A stretch of 21,408 bases of DNA from JBJHCA01 sp050485785 (lineage in GTDB: Bacteria; Bacteroidota; Bacteroidia; Chitinophagales; Saprospiraceae): positions 1-21,408 of the forward strand of contig JBJHCA010000059.1 in NCBI GenBank assembly GCA_050485785.1, read 5' to 3'. Shown piece by piece: positions 6,834-15,733 of the stretch. The notes under the pieces are model-generated. The model was not told the DNA's origin. It saw nothing but the letters and a program-made list of their open reading frames with translations, and made no database searches. The position numbers and the translations under genes are program-made. Positions within the stretch are counted from its first letter, which is position 1; each line of letters starts with the position of its first letter.

Positions 6834-7406
6834 TTATTGTAAAATAATAAATACAAGCAAATACAACCACAGGAAATCAACAAAGTGCCAGAATGACAAA
6901 GTCATCTCCAGCCGCAATTTCCTGAGGGGTGTTACTGAATCGGGCAATGCAAATGCATGAACCATGGCAATACAGATAGCTGTCAATCCACCGATAATAT
7001 GCATGGCATGTGCACCGCTAATGACATAAATAAAATCACCGCTCGGATTAAGGGTTAACGGCACTCCGCTGTTAGCCAGCTGAACCCAGCCAACATACTG
7101 ACCGATCAGGAAGCCGATTCCCAGTAAAAATGTCACCACCAGCAAGGTCTTATAATTGCTGAAATTTCTCTTTAAAAACTGGTTATATGCTGTATGTAAG
7201 GTGATACTGCTGGCCAGGATAATGAAAGTGTTGAGAAAAAACACATCCGGAAGTTTAAACTCCAGCCAGTTTCCCTGCCCTTGCCTCACCAGATAAGCAC
7301 TGGTAAACGCCATGAACACCATCATACTGCTTGCAAATGAAATCCACAAAGCAAACTTCTGTGGATGGATCTTATTTCTTCTGGTTTCTAACTGCACTAC
7401 TGACAT
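6834..7406 (-). CDS. ctaE: Cytochrome c oxidase subunit III, short form
   Basis: A 190-residue subunit III family protein with five membrane segments (about 17-40, 53-72, 85-107, 125-150, 168-189). It shows ISGAHAMHIIGG (129-140), the counterpart of the GxHxxHV motif, and ends in SFWHFVDFLWLYLL, the family C-terminal signature. It lacks the polar insertion seen in the long form. It begins 15 bases after ctaB ends and is followed 30 bases later by the long form. Two adjacent subunit III genes are familiar in Bacteroidota aa3 operons. Whether both proteins sit in the same oxidase is inference. Confidence 0.9.
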   Translation of the reverse strand: MSVVQLETRRNKIHPQKFALWISFASSMMVFMAFTSAYLVRQGQGNWLEFKLPDVFFLNTFIILASSITLHTAYNQFLKRNFSNYKTLLVVTFLLGIGFLIGQYVGWVQLANSGVPLTLNPSGDFIYVISGAHAMHIIGGLTAICIAMVHAFALPDSVTPLRKLRLEMTLSFWHFVDFLWLYLLVFIILQ

Positions 7407-7420
7407 ACCTCTCCCTTTTA

Positions 7421-8326
7421 TTAATTACTGAAAACCCAGATGAACAACAGAACCAAGGGTAAATAAACAAATGACCCGAACATGATCTTCATGGCAGATC
7501 TTTTATCGAGCTTAGAAAACAAGCCAAAACTCCATTGCAAAAGCACTGCTCCGGCAATGGCACTTAATACGGCAGGCCAAAACTGCAAATACCCCAAAAC
7601 CAATGCCATAAGCGGAAACGCCGTCAGCAGGCCCGATGATGCCAGGGTAAATCCGGCACTCATCTTGTTTCTTGGTTCTTCCGATGCTGAGGGCAACAAT
7701 TTAAACCCTGCCCGGCTATAGTCCTCATGGCTTACCCATGCAATTGACCAAAAATGCGGGAACTGCCAGATAAATTGAATCCCAAAAAGCACCAGTGCCA
7801 GCATGGATATTGTACCTTCTGCGGCAGCAGCACCTATCAGTACAGGCAAAGCACCCGGAATAGCACCTACATATACGGCAATGCTGCCCGTGCGCTTTAG
7901 CGGCGTGTAAATAAACGAATAGGACAGCAATGATACTGACCCCAGCAGGGCAGCCAGGGGATGGATCAATGCCAGCAACAAAATTCCCGTCACACTGCTG
8001 AAGCCGGCAAATAATACGGCTTCCGAAACAGACATTCGACCTCCAGCCAATGGGCGGTTCATGGTACGAACCATCAGTTTATCCAGATCTTTTTCGAGTA
8101 CCTGGTTAAAGGCGTTGGCTGCACCGGTAACCAAAAACCCGCCACACAGCAGCAACATCAATACTACAGGCTGTATACTGCCTGCTGCAATAATAAAATA
8201 CCCCATCATGGCAGAGATTACAACTACCAGATTCAACCTTAGCTTTACGAGCAAAGCGTAATCCTTCAACTTACTCAATAAGCTGAGATTTTGGTATGTC
8301 GCGGCAGATGTTCTGATCCTGTTCAA
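7421..8326 (-). CDS. ctaB: Protoheme IX farnesyltransferase (heme O synthase)
   Basis: A 301-residue polytopic member of the UbiA prenyltransferase family. It transfers a farnesyl group to the vinyl side chain of protoheme IX and makes heme O, the precursor of heme A for the aa3 oxidase. The signature Asp-rich loop is NAFNQVLEKDLDKLMVRT at 71-88, with MNRPL following. The second conserved loop, YTPLKRTGS, lies near the middle, followed by GAIPGALPVLIG. About eight to nine hydrophobic helices fill the rest. The gene stands between subunit I and subunit III, spaced by 29 and 14 bases. Heme A synthase, the next enzyme, is not in this window. Confidence 0.95.
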   Translation of the reverse strand: MNRIRTSAATYQNLSLLSKLKDYALLVKLRLNLVVVISAMMGYFIIAAGSIQPVVLMLLLCGGFLVTGAANAFNQVLEKDLDKLMVRTMNRPLAGGRMSVSEAVLFAGFSSVTGILLLALIHPLAALLGSVSLLSYSFIYTPLKRTGSIAVYVGAIPGALPVLIGAAAAEGTISMLALVLFGIQFIWQFPHFWSIAWVSHEDYSRAGFKLLPSASEEPRNKMSAGFTLASSGLLTAFPLMALVLGYLQFWPAVLSAIAGAVLLQWSFGLFSKLDKRSAMKIMFGSFVYLPLVLLFIWVFSN

Positions 8327-8355
8327 GGCTCTTTTTCTGTGAGTTCAGTTACTAA

Positions 8356-10200
8356 TTAATGGTCGTCTTTTTCGTGGGCTGCCACAGGAGTGGTTTGAGG
8401 AATAAAATCCTGCCCGGGAAAACGACTGTAATCGTAGGCCCAGCGATGCACATGCGGGATTTTACCCGGCCAGTTTCCATGTAAATGCTCAATAGGTGTA
8501 GTCCACTCTAACGTTGATGCATTGTAAGGGTTGGGATTGGTCATCCGCTTTCCGTACCAGATACTGAAAAAGAAATTCATGATGAATATGATCTGGAAAA
8601 AGAAAACTGCCATGGCCGCAATGGTAATAAATGCATTGGTACCTCCAAAAATGCTGAAAGCTTCAAATGCATCAAAAGAATAATATCTCCGTGGAACCCC
8701 GGCAATACCGATATAGTGCATAGGCCAGAATACCGCATAGGCACCAACCAGCGTGCCCCAAAAGTGCAGCCTGCCCAGAGTCTCATTCATAAACCGGCCA
8801 AACATCTTGGGATACCAGTGGTATACACCGGCCCACATTCCAAAAAATGCGGCAACCCCCATAACTATATGGAAATGTGCAACCACAAAATAGGTATCAT
8901 GCATCTGAATATCAATGGCAGAGTTGCCCAGGAATATACCCGTAAGTCCTCCGCTGATAAACATGGACACAAAGCCAATGGCAAACAACATGGCCGAATT
9001 GAAGCGAATGTTACCCCGCCAAAGTGTGGTAATCCAGTTAAAGACCTTAACGGCAGAAGGCACGGCAATAATCAGGGTAAACACCACAAAAAAGTTACTC
9101 AAAAACGGGTTCATTCCCGACATGAACATATGGTGTGCCCAAACAATGAACGATAAAAAGGCAATAGCCATCATGGAAAACACCATTGCTCGGTAACCGA
9201 AAATGGGTTTTCGGGCATGTATGCTCAACACCTCAGATACAATTCCCATGGCAGGTAGAATGATAATGTAAACTTCAGGATGGCCCAAAAACCAGAATAG
9301 GTGCTGATATAAAATTGGTGAACCACCTACATAATCCAATGCCTGCCCACCGATATAAATTTCGCTCAGATAAAAACTTGTTCCAAGTCCACGATCAAAA
9401 ATAAGCAGAAAAAAGCCTGCAACCAGAACCGGAAAGGACAGAAGACCTACGATGGCCGTGATAAAGAATGACCAAATAGTAAGTGGCAATCTCCACATGG
9501 TCATTCCCTTGGTACGCATGTTCAGTATTGTAGTAATATAATTGACCCCACCCAGTAAAACCGAAACAACAAAAAACACCAGACTCATCAGCCAGAGTGT
9601 CATCCCGGCTCCCGAGCCACTGGAAGCCTGAGGCAATACGCTCAGCGGAGGATACGCCGTCCAGCCTCCTGAAAAAGGACCGGTGCTGAGAAACAGCGAT
9701 GCAAACATGATTACCCCTGCAAGAAAGAAAAACCAGTATGACAACATATTCATCATGGGTGATGCCATATCCCGGGCACCAACCTGCAATGGTATCAACA
9801 GGTTACTGAACGTTCCGCTCAATCCGGCTGTAAGTACAAAAAACACGATAATGGTTCCATGCATAGTGACCAATGCATAATAGAACTCAGGATCCAGAGT
9901 TCCTATCCCTAATTCATCGATAACAATCCATTTACCAAGCAGGGGCTTAATCCAGGCCAGACTGGCTTCCGGAAAACCCAACTGAAGGCGGAATATTATT
10001 GACATGGCACCACCGACAAATGCCCAGAAAATTCCCGTAATCAGGAACTGCCTGGCAATCATCTTGTGATCCATGCTAAAAATATAGTGCATGAGGAAAC
10101 TCGCCTGGAACTTATCATGCCCATGGTGCTCATCGTGATCGTCGTGGCCGTGATGGCCATCAACCTGAGTATGTTTTACAGATGCGTCTGATGTTGCCAT
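8356..10200 (-). CDS. ctaD: Cytochrome c oxidase subunit I, A1-type
   Basis: A 614-residue catalytic subunit that reduces oxygen and pumps protons. Ligands can be placed: heme a His114 (TMHGT) and His444, heme a3 His442 (VAHFH), CuB His307, His356 and His357 (GHPEVY and WAHH). Glu309 and Tyr311 in HPEVY mark the A1 type, with the D-pathway glutamate and the His-Tyr cross-link. Asp144 (GARDMASP) fits the D-pathway entrance and Lys385 (AVKVFNW) the K-pathway. Twelve or so membrane helices are present. The N-terminus, residues 10-29, is unusually rich in His and Asp (8 His), and the last residues also hold two His. This gene lies 58 bases after subunit II and 29 before ctaB. Confidence 0.98.
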   Translation of the reverse strand: MATSDASVKHTQVDGHHGHDDHDEHHGHDKFQASFLMHYIFSMDHKMIARQFLITGIFWAFVGGAMSIIFRLQLGFPEASLAWIKPLLGKWIVIDELGIGTLDPEFYYALVTMHGTIIVFFVLTAGLSGTFSNLLIPLQVGARDMASPMMNMLSYWFFFLAGVIMFASLFLSTGPFSGGWTAYPPLSVLPQASSGSGAGMTLWLMSLVFFVVSVLLGGVNYITTILNMRTKGMTMWRLPLTIWSFFITAIVGLLSFPVLVAGFFLLIFDRGLGTSFYLSEIYIGGQALDYVGGSPILYQHLFWFLGHPEVYIIILPAMGIVSEVLSIHARKPIFGYRAMVFSMMAIAFLSFIVWAHHMFMSGMNPFLSNFFVVFTLIIAVPSAVKVFNWITTLWRGNIRFNSAMLFAIGFVSMFISGGLTGIFLGNSAIDIQMHDTYFVVAHFHIVMGVAAFFGMWAGVYHWYPKMFGRFMNETLGRLHFWGTLVGAYAVFWPMHYIGIAGVPRRYYSFDAFEAFSIFGGTNAFITIAAMAVFFFQIIFIMNFFFSIWYGKRMTNPNPYNASTLEWTTPIEHLHGNWPGKIPHVHRWAYDYSRFPGQDFIPQTTPVAAHEKDDH

Positions 10201-10258
10201 ATCCGTGTTTATTAATAACTTCTTTTAAAAACTTCGTTACTGCGGGTAATTCACAAAA

Positions 10259-11473
10259 CTATATCTCAGCCTGTTGAGGTTCTTCCTGCACAGATTCTCC
10301 ACTTTCCATGCCCATCAATGTTTCATCTTCATCATCATGATCTTCTTCCTCCTCTCCTTCAGTATCATCATCCGGCAATGGTGCAGTCTCCTGCTGAGGT
10401 GCAGCTTCCCTGAACGGGTCTGCTGCTGTTCCCCTGATTGATGAAACATAATAAGGAGTTTGTGTGGCCAGCCAGCTTCTGTATTCATTCTCCTCCACAA
10501 TTTCCACAATGCGTCGCATCGAATAATGCCCTTGTCCACAGAGTTCTGCACAGGCCAGCTCAAAATTAAAAACCTCCCATAGTTGTGGTCCGTCAGGCCG
10601 CAAAGGGTCAGCCGGAATTCTGTATTCAGCATACTCGCGCAACTTTTCGCGATACTGCTGCGTAGTCATGGAAGGCGTAAAAACAAAATAGGTGGGCATT
10701 CCGGGCACTGCATCCATCTTCAGTCGGAAATGTGGCAGGTAAAAGTTGTGTAATACATCCCTGCTGTTTATCCGCACCCGGACTTTACGATTGACCGGCA
10801 ATACTATTTTGTCAATATGCAGATCATCGTGATTTTTCTCATCACTCCAGTCCTGAGCCATTGGATTGCTACCACTTGTGAGGCGGAAATCTCTGGCTCC
10901 AAGTCTGCCGTCAGCACCAGGGTGCCGTAGAAGCCATGCATATTGCATACCTATGGCCTCAATTTCAATATAATCATCATCCGGGCCAATATCCGCCATC
11001 ACTTCATTCCATGCATCCAGTCCGCCAACTACCAGAAATGTCATGACTACCGCAGGAATAATAGTCCATACAATCTCCAGGCGGTTACTGTGAGAGAAAA
11101 AGCTGGCTTTGGAACCTTTGCGCTCACGGTACTTGAATGCAAACCAGAATAAGGCTATATGAGTGATAACAAATACAATTCCTGTTATTAACAGAGTAAT
11201 CTTAAACATAAAATCCAGTGAATCACCATGTGCCGAAGCCGCTACATGCGGACCAAAACCCAGCATGTAATTCTTGTAGTAATATGCGCTGATAATGGTA
11301 GCGCCCAGAAACAGTATCATGAATATAAATGACAACCGGGCATGAAATTCATTATCGGAAAACTGAGCTTCACGTTCTCCGCGAAGTGATTTAGCCAGAT
11401 CGGAGATGCGACCAATCTGCATGATAATGATGCATATTAGCGCAACAATGAGTGTTCCTATTAAAAGTGTCAT
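10259..11473 (-). CDS. ctaC: Cytochrome c oxidase subunit II, CuA, no heme c
   Basis: A 404-residue subunit II that accepts electrons at the binuclear CuA centre. The ligands are His242 (VLHNFYLP) and CAELCGQGHYSM (308-319) with Cys308, Glu310, Cys312, His316 and Met319. There is no CxxCH, so this is an aa3 and not a caa3 enzyme, and electrons must come from a separate cytochrome domain. Usual subunit II has two membrane helices. Here four hydrophobic segments occur (about 2-20, 48-66, 88-115, 133-151), meaning two extra at the N-terminus. The last 40 residues form a very acidic tail with a run of Glu and Asp around 367-385. The ATG overlaps the stop of a possible 24-codon ORF as ATGA, and an AGAAGG stretch lies just upstream. 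Confidence 0.96.
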   Translation of the reverse strand: MTLLIGTLIVALICIIIMQIGRISDLAKSLRGEREAQFSDNEFHARLSFIFMILFLGATIISAYYYKNYMLGFGPHVAASAHGDSLDFMFKITLLITGIVFVITHIALFWFAFKYRERKGSKASFFSHSNRLEIVWTIIPAVVMTFLVVGGLDAWNEVMADIGPDDDYIEIEAIGMQYAWLLRHPGADGRLGARDFRLTSGSNPMAQDWSDEKNHDDLHIDKIVLPVNRKVRVRINSRDVLHNFYLPHFRLKMDAVPGMPTYFVFTPSMTTQQYREKLREYAEYRIPADPLRPDGPQLWEVFNFELACAELCGQGHYSMRRIVEIVEENEYRSWLATQTPYYVSSIRGTAADPFREAAPQQETAPLPDDDTEGEEEEDHDDEDETLMGMESGESVQEEPQQAEI

Positions 11474-11544
11474 ACCTTCTCGTTTATGCTTTGAAACCTG
11501 ATTTTGGCTTTGCGGTTAATCCTTCTTCTGTCAAGCTCAGGCAT
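11470..11544 (-). CDS. Possible 24-codon ORF coupled to ctaC
   Basis: In the 102-base gap after actF, an ATG at 11544 opens a frame of 24 codons that ends in TGA, overlapping the ctaC start as ATGA. The peptide is strongly charged and basic (about eight Arg or Lys, beginning MPELDRRRINRK) with no hydrophobic segment. The sequence before its start is AT-rich, which is common for Bacteroidota starts. A frame this short is open by chance fairly often, so only the exact overlap favours it. It might be a translational coupling leader. I do not recognise a family. Confidence 0.3.
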   Translation of the reverse strand: MPELDRRRINRKAKIRFQSINEKV

Positions 11545-11575
11545 TTATTCTTGATTAGTCTGATTTAAAAATAAA

Positions 11576-12832
11576 CTAGTGCGCTTCTTCGATAATGACG
11601 TGATGATTTATGCTTTCTTCAAGATAAGGATCATTTTGCGGTACCAGATTCGCCTTGCTCAGCGAAGTAAACACAGCCCACAGGTACAACCCAGCAAATC
11701 CGATAAACATACCCAAATCAACAATACCGGGGAAATGCCATCCCAAAACGAAGCTACCTCCTTCTGGTCCAAGTACTTCCTTCCATACTCCTGGTTTCAC
11801 CATCTGATAAAAATCAATCCAGTGACCCATTAGCACCACAACTGCAATAAAAGCCATGGTTCCCTGCTGACGCTTTGTGTCATTGGCCAACAATATTATA
11901 AATGGCAAAGCAAAATTGACGATCAGGTTGCCATAAAACAGTATTGGAAAATCGCGCATCCTTTCCTGAAAATATACAGTTTCTTCCCCAACGTTGGCGT
12001 ACCAGATCAGCATATATTGGGAAAACCAAAGATATGCCCAGAACACGCTGAATCCGAACAGATACTTACCAAGATCGTGCAGGTGCTCCTTGGTTACAAA
12101 AGTAAAGTAGCCATTGGCTTTCAAGTAAAGTATAAGTAATATGAGAATACAAACTGCACTGATTAGCCAGGATGCCGTTACATACCACGCATACAAAGTA
12201 CTGTACCAGTGTGAATCTATGGACATTATCCACAACCATATTACTGCTGCACTTGAAAATCCGCCAACCGGAAGAAATACAGCTGCCCAAACTTTGTTGC
12301 TTCTAAAGTATTTCAATCCACCGTGCTGGTCTTCAAGCACACTATTCTTTCTGATCATCCAGGCAAACAATGTCCAAATTCCCAGCACACCAATTGTAAA
12401 TCCGATGTAAACGGGGATGTTAAGAAATGGTTCCTTACCGGCAATGATATAGTCGTAGTGATCACTGGCTGGATCTGTAATACCCGGAATAGCCCACTCA
12501 TAAAGTTGGTGCATCTGAGTTACCAGCCCAATGATGACTACAATCATGAGTACCAAACCAATGGGTAAAAACAAACTCATGGATTCAAGCAGCCGTTTAA
12601 AAACAGTATGCCACCCGGAATACGCAACAATCTTGGCAGCCAGCAGGAAAAGGCTGATGAACGCCACCCCGATAAAAAAGACCGAGTTCTTGAGAAAGTT
12701 GGTCCATACCAGAGACTGGTGCGTACCGGGCTCGGCCGACATGACTCCTATCAATAGCGACAATACTCCAACACCGATAAGTGCTGCACAAAATGTTTTG
12801 AGTTTGCCTGAAAATACAAACTGCTGCTTCAT
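11576..12832 (-). CDS. actF: Alternative complex III subunit ActF
   Basis: A 418-residue polytopic membrane protein with about ten hydrophobic helices, matching the second quinone-site membrane subunit of alternative complex III. It belongs to the same NrfD/PsrC-like fold as ActC. Typical features are FLPVGGFSSAAVIWLWIMS at about 188-206, followed by the aromatic stretch DSHWYSTLYAW, and a conserved MGHWIDFYQMVKPG near residues 340-353. ActF packs beside ActC in the membrane, and in the known complex III-aa3 supercomplex it lies on the oxidase side. The gene follows actE after 76 bases and precedes ctaC by 102 bases. It is the last complex III gene before the oxidase genes. Confidence 0.93.
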   Translation of the reverse strand: MKQQFVFSGKLKTFCAALIGVGVLSLLIGVMSAEPGTHQSLVWTNFLKNSVFFIGVAFISLFLLAAKIVAYSGWHTVFKRLLESMSLFLPIGLVLMIVVIIGLVTQMHQLYEWAIPGITDPASDHYDYIIAGKEPFLNIPVYIGFTIGVLGIWTLFAWMIRKNSVLEDQHGGLKYFRSNKVWAAVFLPVGGFSSAAVIWLWIMSIDSHWYSTLYAWYVTASWLISAVCILILLILYLKANGYFTFVTKEHLHDLGKYLFGFSVFWAYLWFSQYMLIWYANVGEETVYFQERMRDFPILFYGNLIVNFALPFIILLANDTKRQQGTMAFIAVVVLMGHWIDFYQMVKPGVWKEVLGPEGGSFVLGWHFPGIVDLGMFIGFAGLYLWAVFTSLSKANLVPQNDPYLEESINHHVIIEEAH

Positions 12833-12908
12833 ATTGGATTTGTTTATAAAAATCCGGTTCGGGAGTTATTAAAAAATATAGTTCTTCTCGTTCTCATACA
12901 ACCTGCTT

Positions 12909-13712
12909 TTAGCCGGCATCAGAAAGGCCGTTATCCGCATCCTGCACAGGAACTGTTCCGGCACCGCTAAATCCGGAGCTTACCTCGGCATTGTAAGGTA
13001 CATTGAGTTCCTTGGCCTGAAGGCTCCGGATATAGTGAATCACCTGCCAACGTTCTTCAAAGTTGAGCTTATCAGCATATGCACCCATTACACCGCGTCC
13101 GTGCATGATGGAATAATAGTATCTGCCGTTACCAGCCCGGATAAACTCTTCAGTGAGAAAGTTGGCCGGGGCGGCGGGATAAACACCGTTCTCATAAATT
13201 ACTCCGAGGCCGTCTCCGGCTTTGCCGTGACACACGGCACAAAAAATGTCATATAACCTTCTCCCTTCCGCTAAACCTTTATCGGTTAATGGGATTGGGT
13301 TATCCGCCAATTCAGCCATGGCGCGTTCTCTGTCTTCCTCAGTATTGTCGTAATAAAATGGCACATGGCTGTTAAGGGGTGTAACAATGGCATTGGTACT
13401 GAGCTTGCCTGAAAACATGTTGTTCAAACGCTCCATGTCGTACTCGTCCCGGGCATAGTATACACCGGTAAAACCTCTGGCAATGGTCCCTTCAACAGGA
13501 AGCCTCGGCTGTACCATGGCATAATATTCCTCCTTGGTACCCCAGGTGTTGAAATAGTAATAATTGGATACATTGGCCTGATAAGATATCGGATGCCCCA
13601 TATCCTGCATGTACTCACGGCCGGGGAAATCCCCGCCGGCCTGCCGGCAGCCGCTGTTCATCAGCAGAACAAGCATAAGTACCGATACCATGAGTTGAAT
13701 ATATTTTGCCAT
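12909..13712 (-). CDS. actE: Alternative complex III subunit ActE, cytochrome c lipoprotein
   Basis: A 267-residue monoheme cytochrome c. Counted from ATG 13712, residues 1-21 form a lipoprotein signal and Cys22 (MNSGC) is the likely lipidated residue. The heme site CAVCH is at 158-162 and the likely axial ligand is Met209 in GRGVMGAY. Around the heme, GRRLYDIF and DGLG.IYENG are typical of ActE. It is anchored by lipid on the periplasmic face of complex III and is a candidate donor to CuA. An ATG one codon earlier (13715) is also possible. AGGA lies about four bases before 13712. An in-frame ATG at 13763 would overlap actD and spoil the signal peptide. Confidence 0.93.
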   Translation of the reverse strand: MAKYIQLMVSVLMLVLLMNSGCRQAGGDFPGREYMQDMGHPISYQANVSNYYYFNTWGTKEEYYAMVQPRLPVEGTIARGFTGVYYARDEYDMERLNNMFSGKLSTNAIVTPLNSHVPFYYDNTEEDRERAMAELADNPIPLTDKGLAEGRRLYDIFCAVCHGKAGDGLGVIYENGVYPAAPANFLTEEFIRAGNGRYYYSIMHGRGVMGAYADKLNFEERWQVIHYIRSLQAKELNVPYNAEVSSGFSGAGTVPVQDADNGLSDAG

Positions 13713-13731
13713 CATTTCCTGATCGTTTATA

Positions 13732-14256
13732 TTAAATCGTTTTAGTATGGATTTCTGAAGCACCGGTGCCGGCGAGCAAAGCTTTGATCTTCTCTACCTC
13801 TGCTTCTGGCAAACCGTTGGTTTCGAAAGCCATGCAAAACTTGTCATCCGTAATTCTGTTGTCCAGTATCGGATTGTCAGCGCCGGGGCCCATACCGCAT
13901 ATCATGTAAAATGCCGTAACCATGCCTACCGCCGCAAACAACACCGTAAGCTCAAAGGTGATGGGGATAAATGACGGTGCGGAAAAGAAGGGCTTGCCTC
14001 CAAAAATAATGGGCCAATCGCGGGTAAAAACCCAGGTCATAAACCCAAATGCAAATGCTGCACCTATCAATCCAAATACAAAACCTGAAATGTGCAATCT
14101 CGATTCCTGCAGGCCCATTAGCGGATCGAGCCCGTGAACCGGAAACGGTGTAAACACATCCCATATATCCAGGCCTTCATCGCGGGCGTTCTTTACCGCC
14201 GATAACAAAATCTCCTCATCGTCGTAAAGTCCGAACAGTATGTTTTTGTTTTCCAT
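13732..14256 (-). CDS. actD: Alternative complex III subunit ActD
   Basis: A 174-residue protein of the DUF3341 type found in alternative complex III. It starts with a soluble domain (ILFGLYDDEEILLSAV) containing the conserved DVFTPFPVHGLD at 33-44, followed by two membrane helices at about 56-77 and 93-120. The loop between them (KPFFSAPSFIPITFE) and the C-terminal DDKFCMAFET are family features. ActD has no cofactor and stabilises the membrane part of the complex. It is placed between actC (32-base gap) and actE (about 20-base gap), the standard order. Confidence 0.94.
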   Translation of the reverse strand: MENKNILFGLYDDEEILLSAVKNARDEGLDIWDVFTPFPVHGLDPLMGLQESRLHISGFVFGLIGAAFAFGFMTWVFTRDWPIIFGGKPFFSAPSFIPITFELTVLFAAVGMVTAFYMICGMGPGADNPILDNRITDDKFCMAFETNGLPEAEVEKIKALLAGTGASEIHTKTI

Positions 14257-14288
14257 AGCATTTTGTGTTATAAAACCCTTACAATGCT

Positions 14289-15695
14289 CTACCCCTGAGC
14301 TTTTTCAGTCTCTTTTTTCCCTTTGGCTTTTGGTCCCACATATTGGTCGCCGCTGGACTTCAGAATGGATTTAACCTCCGCCAAAGCAACCACCGGAGCT
14401 ACCCTTGTGAACAACAGGAAACATGAAAAGAACAAACCAAAAGTGAACAAATATATTCCTACCTCAACCCATGATGGAGAGTACAAACTCCAGCTGGATG
14501 GGAGGTAATCGCGGGCCAAAGTGGTGGCAATAATTACAAAGCGCTCAAACCACATCCCTATATTCACAACTATAGACAAAACAAATGTCCACACCAGGTT
14601 CCGCCGGATCTTTTTGACCCAGAAAAACTGAGGTGCAACTACATTGCATGACATCATAACAAAGTATGCCCACCAGTAAGGACCAAAAATCCTGTTGTAA
14701 AAGGCGTACTGCTCGTAAACATAGCCTGAATACCAGGCAATAAACAGCTCCGTGAGGTAGGCTACACCTACCATGGTGCCGGTGAGCAGCACAATCTTGT
14801 TCATGGCCTCAATGTGCGGAATAGTAATGTAGTCTTCCAGGTTTAGCACTTTTCGCGTGATGATCATCAGCGTTAGTACCATGGCAAATCCACTGAAAAT
14901 AGCTCCTGCCACAAAGTACGGCGGAAATATGGTTGTATGCCAGCCGGGAATTACCGAAGTGGCAAAGTCAAACGATACAATGGTATGAACTGATAATACA
15001 AGCGGGGTAGCCAATCCGGCCAAAACCAGCGACAATGACTCCCACCGCTGCCAGTGCTTGGCACTGCCCGTCCAGCCAAAGGCAAAAAATGCATAAATCG
15101 ATTTCCGCATGCCCTTGGCACGGTCTCTCACCGTAGCCAGGTCAGGTACCAGACCGGTGTACCAAAACAGGAAGGATACCGTGAAGTAAGTACTGATGGC
15201 AAATACGTCCCATAACAGCGGTGAATTAAAGTTTACCCACAGCGGCCCTCTCGTGTTGGGATAAGGCATGATGTAAAACGATACCCACATGCGTCCCATG
15301 TGAATACCCGGAAACAAAAACGCACACATTACCGCAAAAATCGTCATGGCCTCCGCTGCCCGGTTTACACCGGTCCGCCATTTCTGACGGAATATGAGCA
15401 AGATGGCAGAGATCAGTGTTCCGGCGTGACCAATACCAATCCACCAAACAAAGTTGGTAATATCCCAACCCCATCCAACAGTCCGGTTCAGGTTCCAGGT
15501 TCCAATCCCCACATACACGGTAAGCAGCAAGCATACCGTTCCAAATGCCAGCAGTGCCAGAGAGATCATCATGCCACTGATCCACCATATATTGGGGATA
15601 GACTCAGTAGGCGAACAGATGTCCTCAGTCATCTGGTGGTAAGTCTTGTTACCGGTAATCAGAGGCTCTCTTACTGATGCTACAATCGCACCCAT
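14289..15695 (-). CDS. actC: Alternative complex III subunit ActC (NrfD-like)
   Basis: A 468-residue integral membrane protein with about ten helices of the NrfD/PsrC family. In alternative complex III it binds menaquinol close to the iron-sulfur subunit ActB and is proposed to take part in proton translocation. Recognisable segments are GWGWDITNFVWWIGIGHAGT at about 74-93, GRMWVSFYIMPYPNTRGPLW at about 134-153 and WFERFVIIATTLARDYLPS near 387-405. The C-terminus is a short basic tail rich in Lys and Glu. It follows actB after 38 bases and precedes actD by 32. No unusual changes are visible. Confidence 0.96.
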   Translation of the reverse strand: MGAIVASVREPLITGNKTYHQMTEDICSPTESIPNIWWISGMMISLALLAFGTVCLLLTVYVGIGTWNLNRTVGWGWDITNFVWWIGIGHAGTLISAILLIFRQKWRTGVNRAAEAMTIFAVMCAFLFPGIHMGRMWVSFYIMPYPNTRGPLWVNFNSPLLWDVFAISTYFTVSFLFWYTGLVPDLATVRDRAKGMRKSIYAFFAFGWTGSAKHWQRWESLSLVLAGLATPLVLSVHTIVSFDFATSVIPGWHTTIFPPYFVAGAIFSGFAMVLTLMIITRKVLNLEDYITIPHIEAMNKIVLLTGTMVGVAYLTELFIAWYSGYVYEQYAFYNRIFGPYWWAYFVMMSCNVVAPQFFWVKKIRRNLVWTFVLSIVVNIGMWFERFVIIATTLARDYLPSSWSLYSPSWVEVGIYLFTFGLFFSCFLLFTRVAPVVALAEVKSILKSSGDQYVGPKAKGKKETEKAQG

Positions 15696-15733
15696 ATTGT
15701 TCTCATTTATAAGCTTACAATACCTTTATACCC

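Noticed and set aside
10259..11473. caa3-type subunit II with heme c
   Set aside because: No CxxCH is present in the C-terminal part, only the CuA motif.
13716..13763. Longer start for actE at 13763
   Set aside because: It would overlap actD by 32 bases and bury the lipoprotein signal. ATG 13712 or 13715 fits better.
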